DNA of 64,000 nucleotides, taken from contig NZ_VJYI01000025.1 in assembly GCF_008065375.1 (NCBI RefSeq), positions 93,538-157,537 on the forward strand, in the 5' to 3' direction. Origin of the DNA: Nonomuraea sp. SYSU D8015. Its GTDB lineage: Bacteria; Actinomycetota; Actinomycetes; Streptosporangiales; Streptosporangiaceae. Positions 60,822 to 64,000 of the stretch are shown one piece after another. The notes below the pieces were generated by a model that worked only from the letters and a program-made list of their open reading frames with translations, did no database searches and had not been told where the DNA came from. Every line of letters starts with the position of its first letter. Within the stretch, counting starts at the first letter, position 1. A program made the translations under genes and the position numbers.

Positions 60822-61610
60822 GTGCGCGAACGCACCCAAGCCATCATCGCCCACCGGAGTTTCCAGCGGTTCATCGTCGGCGTCATCCTGATCAACGCGG
60901 GCACGCTGGGCCTGGAGACCTTCCCGTCCGTCGTCGAGCGCCACGGCGCCCTGCTGACCGTGGTCGACCACGTCGCGCTCTACATCTTCGCCGCCGAGCT
61001 GGCGGCCAAGCTCTACGTCGAGCGCTGGTCGTTCTTCCGCGACCCGTGGAACATCTTCGACTTCCTCATCGTGGCCATCGCCTTCGCGCCCGCCACGGGC
61101 GGCCTGTCGGTGCTGCGCTCGCTGCGCATCCTGCGGGCCCTGCGGCTGCTGTCGGTCGTGCCGAGCCTGCGGCGGGTGGTGTCGGCGCTGCTGCGGGCGA
61201 TGCCGGGGATGAGCTCGATCGTGGTGCTGCTCGCCCTGGTGCTGTACGTGGCCGCGGTCATGGCCACCAAGCTCTACGGCCAGTCCTCCCCCGACCGCTT
61301 CGGCAGCCTGCCGACCTCGCTGTTCACGCTCTACCAGACGATGACCGGCGACGACTGGGGCAACATCGCCAGGGAGGTGATGGTCCGGCACCCGTCGGCC
61401 TGGATCTTCTTCACGATCTTCATCCTGGTGTGCACGTTCGTGATCCTGAACCTCTTCATGGCCGTCGTGGTCAGCGCCATGGACGAGGAGAACGCCCAGG
61501 AGCTGGCCGCGATCGAGGACACCACGGCCCACACCGAGCGGATCCTGGAGGAGCTGGCCGAGCTGCGCAAAGAAGTGGCGGAATTACGCCGGTCGGGCTC
61601 ACTCGGCTGA
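60822..61610 (+). CDS. Voltage-gated cation channel (bacterial Nav/Cav type)
   Basis: A 262-residue single-domain six-helix channel that would assemble as a tetramer. The voltage sensor S4 reads LRSLRILRALRLLSVVPSLRRV, with arginines every third residue. The pore filter is TLYQTMTGDDWGN (Thr175 to Trp179 as TGDDW), more acidic than the LESW filter of NaChBac and like the LDDW filter of the engineered calcium channel CavAb, so calcium selectivity is likely. S6 is FFTIFILVCTFVILNLFMAVVV in part. The C-terminus forms a coiled coil (ILEELAELRKEVAELRRS). GTG 60822 has AGGAG 8 bases before it. Confidence 0.92.
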   Translation: MRERTQAIIAHRSFQRFIVGVILINAGTLGLETFPSVVERHGALLTVVDHVALYIFAAELAAKLYVERWSFFRDPWNIFDFLIVAIAFAPATGGLSVLRSLRILRALRLLSVVPSLRRVVSALLRAMPGMSSIVVLLALVLYVAAVMATKLYGQSSPDRFGSLPTSLFTLYQTMTGDDWGNIAREVMVRHPSAWIFFTIFILVCTFVILNLFMAVVVSAMDEENAQELAAIEDTTAHTERILEELAELRKEVAELRRSGSLG

Positions 61611-62223
61611 GAGCCTAGCCCGCGGACCCGCACCGCGCAGCGGCCCGCGCTGCCGACAGATGTCCTTCCGAGAGGCGCGGATGGGCCGTGCTGCCCGCAT
61701 GGAAGACGCTTTGGCAGCCGTCGAGCGGTGACCGGGCGTGAAAAAACGAGCGCGAGAGTGAGCACAACGCTAAGGACGGGCTCTTCTCTCTTCCAGATGA
61801 GCAGGGATGACGCCGATGTGAAGCGATAATGAAATCGCCATGTGCTGGTGTGAGTGCGTGTCGCAGTACGCTTGGCCGACCCCGGCGACGACAACAGTCT
61901 GGCAGGGGGTTATGGACGTCATCAGCACCGCCGGGCCGGCGGGAGCTCACCGACCAGGACCTCAGGCCGAACAAATTTTTCGAACCCTGCGGGACGTACC
62001 CCTCTCCATCGCGGTTGGACCTTTCTCGACCTCCCTCTCGTTCAATAGCCGCGAAAAGATCGTCCAATCACCGCCGGAGAAGAACGTCCCTGACCTGCGA
62101 GCGATAGGGGGTTTATTGCCTTCGCCAACCCTCACGCTGATTACCCCTTCGATCGCTTATCCCTGGTGTGCTATTTGACCGATCAGCGTTACCAGACGCG
62201 GCCGCGGACAAGGGGAAGGACCC
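61611..62223. other. Gene-free interval of about 610 bases
   Basis: The segment 62030-62200 is clearly richer in A/T than its surroundings and should hold the promoter of the SDR gene. Open frames on either strand lack ribosome sites and family resemblance. I see no confident RNA or repeat. Confidence 0.4.
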
Positions 62224-63138
62224 ATGCACAACACGTTGAAGGGCAAGGTCGCGTTGGTGGCCGGGGGCACGCGGGGTGCCGGGCGAGGCATCGCGGTGGA
62301 GCTGGGCGCGGTGGGGGCGACGGTGTACGTCACCGGCAGGACCACCCGCGAGCACCGCTCGGAGTCCGGGCGTCCGGAGACCATCGAGGAGACCGCGGAG
62401 CGGGTGAACGAGGCCGGCGGCGAGGGCATCGCCGTCCGGGTGGACCATCTGGAGCGCGAGCAGGTGCGCGCCCTCGTCGAGCGGATCGAACGCGACCACG
62501 GCCGGCTGGACGTGCTGGTCAACGACATCTGGGGCGGTGAGCATCTGGCCCAGTGGGGCACCCCGCTGTGGGAGCACGACCTCGACGGCGGACTGCGCCT
62601 GCTCAGGCTCGCCGTCGAGACGCACATCATCACCAGCCACTACGCCCTCCCGCTGCTGATCAAGCGGCCGGGCGGGCTGGTGGTGGAGATGACCGACGGC
62701 ACCAAGGAGTACAACGACCACAACTACCGCGTCTCCTTCTTCTACGACCACGCCAAGAGCGCGGTGATCAGGCTCGGCTACGCCCAGGCACAGGACCTGC
62801 GCCCGCACGGCTGCGCGGCGGTGACGCTGACGCCGGGCTGGATCAGGTCAGAGATGATGCTGGAGCTGTTCGGGGTGGGCGAGGAGAACTGGCGCGACGC
62901 CCTCGCCCGCGAGCCGCACTTCGTGATGTCGGAGACGCCCCGCTACGTCGGCCGCGCGGTCGCCGCCCTGGCCATGGACCCGGACGTGCTGCGCTGGAGC
63001 GGGCAGTCGCTGTCCAGCGGGCAGCTCGCGGCCGTGTACGGGTTCACCGACCTGGACGGCTCGCGGCCGGACTACTGGCGGTACGCGGTCGAGGTCCAGG
63101 ACCGGGGCCAGCCTGCAGACGCGACAGGTTACCGGTGA
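62224..63138 (+). CDS. Short-chain dehydrogenase/reductase
   Basis: A 304-residue SDR. The cofactor motif is VALVAGGTRGAGRGIAVELG (GxxxGxG, with TGRTTR favouring NADP), and LDVLVNDIWGG takes the place of the NNAG motif. The active site differs from the usual YxxxK: the candidate reads FFYDHAKSAVIRLGYAQA, a YxxxK-type match at Tyr-Asp-His-Ala-Lys. GWIRSEMM follows as in classical SDRs. AAGGGGAAGGA precedes the ATG. The substrate cannot be predicted. Next is a DHFR-like reductase with its own promoter. Confidence 0.9.
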   Translation: MHNTLKGKVALVAGGTRGAGRGIAVELGAVGATVYVTGRTTREHRSESGRPETIEETAERVNEAGGEGIAVRVDHLEREQVRALVERIERDHGRLDVLVNDIWGGEHLAQWGTPLWEHDLDGGLRLLRLAVETHIITSHYALPLLIKRPGGLVVEMTDGTKEYNDHNYRVSFFYDHAKSAVIRLGYAQAQDLRPHGCAAVTLTPGWIRSEMMLELFGVGEENWRDALAREPHFVMSETPRYVGRAVAALAMDPDVLRWSGQSLSSGQLAAVYGFTDLDGSRPDYWRYAVEVQDRGQPADATGYR

Positions 63139-63254
63139 GGCCGCACCTCATCCGCACTTGACTGTGCACGCGGCCCCCGTACGCCGATAAATGGCCGCGC
63201 GCCGCTCAGGGTTCTGCCGCATCGAAAGTCCATGCTTGACACCACTACAAGCAA

Positions 63255-63290
63255 AGTACTACCTTCATACCACTATGCGTAGAGTACTAC
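63255..63290. promoter_or_regulatory. Repeated AGTACTAC sites before the DHFR-like gene
   Basis: AGTACTAC occurs at 63255-63262 and again at 63283-63290, 28 bases apart, each containing the palindrome AGTACT. They lie 16-50 bases before the ATG at 63306 in an A/T-rich promoter region and look like operator sites for an unidentified regulator. Confidence 0.5.
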
Positions 63291-63305
63291 GGGTGGAGGA
63301 CATCA

Positions 63306-63872
63306 ATGCGAAAGCTCGTCTACTACGCCGCTGTCAGCCTGGACGGTTTCATCGCGGCCCCCGACGGGGCCGCCGATTTCTTCCCCGTCAACCTCGACCT
63401 CATGGCCGCCATGAACGAGCGCCATCCCGAAACCGTCCCGACCGCGTACCGGGAAGCCGCCGGACTGCAAGACGCCCCCAACAAGCGCTTCGACACCGTC
63501 CTCATGGGCCGGGCCACCTACGAGATGGGCCTCAACAGCGGCACCGACAGCCCGTGGTCCCATCTACGCCAGTTCGTCGTCTCCACGACGCTCGCCGCAG
63601 CCGGCCCAGGCGTCGAACTCTCCGACCACGCCCTGCCCCTCGTCCGGCGACTGAAGGCCCAGGACGGCGGCGACATCTGGATCTCCGGCGGCGGCGTACT
63701 CGCCGCGAGCCTGCTGCCCGAGATCGACGAACTGATCCTCAAGCGCTACCCCGTGGTGACCGGCGCCGGCATCCCACTATTCAACGGCGGGTTCAACCCG
63801 CACACCTTCGACCGGGTCACCGTAGGACACTTCGGGGCCGGGACCACTGTGACGACGTACACACAGGGTTGA
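63306..63872 (+). CDS. Dihydrofolate-reductase-like (RibD C-terminal) family protein
   Basis: A 188-residue NADPH reductase-fold protein. RKLVYYAAVSLDGFIAAPDG is the family start, DTVLMGRATYEMG the cofactor region and DIWISGGGVLAASLLPEIDELIL in part the GGG loop. This is the YyaP/YwjB-type branch, not folate metabolism proper. GGAGGA lies 5 bases before the ATG. Two AGTACTAC repeats upstream suggest control by a dedicated repressor. The natural substrate is unknown. Confidence 0.9.
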   Translation: MRKLVYYAAVSLDGFIAAPDGAADFFPVNLDLMAAMNERHPETVPTAYREAAGLQDAPNKRFDTVLMGRATYEMGLNSGTDSPWSHLRQFVVSTTLAAAGPGVELSDHALPLVRRLKAQDGGDIWISGGGVLAASLLPEIDELILKRYPVVTGAGIPLFNGGFNPHTFDRVTVGHFGAGTTVTTYTQG

Positions 63873-64000
63873 CCTAGTGTCATACGCCTGAAATCCGTCG
63901 GTTAAGTTCATATGCTGGCGGACATGGCGCATTCAGGACCGACGGCAGTGGAGATCCATCTGACTGAGGCTGAGCGGGCTCGGCTGATCGGCATGTCCGC
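63873..64000 (+). mobile_element. Probable left end of an IS630-like insertion sequence
   Basis: Immediately after the DHFR-like stop, the segment TGTCATACGCCTGAAATCCG leads to the transposase start within about 40 bases, the usual distance from an IS end. The exact terminal repeat cannot be fixed because the right end is outside the window. Confidence 0.4.
63912..64000 (+). CDS. IS630-type transposase, N-terminal fragment at window edge
   Basis: Only about 26-30 residues are visible. From ATG 63924 they read MAHSGPTAVEIHLTEAERARLIGMS in part, which resembles the VELTxxERAxL start of IS630-family transposases. An in-frame ATG at 63912 is an alternative start. The gene continues beyond the window. 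The call is a weak match of short sequence. Confidence 0.5.
   Translation, partial: MLADMAHSGPTAVEIHLTEAERARLIGMS

Overview
The window is high-GC actinobacterial chromosome. GTG starts, GGAGG ribosome sites, stop/start overlaps of 4 bases, a DtxR/IdeR-type iron box, GT81 glucosyl-3-phosphoglycerate synthase, an LCP protein, SpoIIE phosphatases and many LacI/DeoR sugar loci fit a filamentous, spore-forming member such as the Streptosporangiales. The genus is an inference, not something the sequence proves.

Layout. 1-6.6 kb: a LacI-controlled carbohydrate locus (ABC permease and binding protein on the minus strand, regulator and a large secreted clan-A glycoside hydrolase on the plus strand) tied together by repeated palindromic operators. 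7.1-12.8 kb: acyl-CoA dehydrogenase, gpgS, a RamB/ScfR-type regulator and divergent isocitrate lyase (aceA). 13.0-18.4 kb: a membrane protein, a large TerD-like protein, an FAD oxidoreductase and a membrane-anchored unknown. 18.6-20.9 kb: a bacterial Ro60 (TROVE) gene preceded by a tandem array of Y-RNA-like elements. 21.3-22.2 kb: two small secreted proteins. 22.7-31.9 kb: a second sugar locus (PfkB kinase, binding protein, two permeases and a secreted PIG-L deacetylase against divergent DeoR and GH4). 32.0-37.9 kb: PAS-SpoIIE phosphatase, Ser/Thr kinase, NarL-type two-component pair and siderophore-interacting protein. 37.9-50.4 kb: esterase, DUF3052, YcnI copper protein, two ABC-2 exporters, an RseB/LolA-like protein with a divergent OmpR-type two-component system, and LysR. 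50.6-63.9 kb: zinc metallopeptidase, LCP, P450, lipase-like protein, membrane spermidine-synthase-like protein, subtilase, voltage-gated cation channel, SDR and a DHFR-like reductase. The right edge cuts an apparent IS630-type transposase.

The most interesting system is the Ro60/Y-RNA locus. Three elements (18735-18809, 18848-18960, 18984-19123) share the box CGGGTCGAA, four variable bases, then GTCGGTTA at identical spacing, and a 3' box CACATCCG that closes the stem. Two of them carry a tRNA-like module in permuted order (T-arm, closed acceptor-like hairpin, D-arm), the layout described for bacterial YrlA RNAs. The same two boxes recur in reverse order as a small hairpin next to the ribosome site of the Ro60 gene, suggesting autoregulation. 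A further permuted tRNA-like fold lies 3.2 kb upstream (15852-15943).

How genes work together: both sugar loci pair ABC import with regulators and hydrolases. RamB-like regulator and aceA face each other, as expected for acetate/glyoxylate control. The OmpR-type two-component system shares a phased CTGAG/CTCAG operator region with the ABC exporter operon it probably controls.
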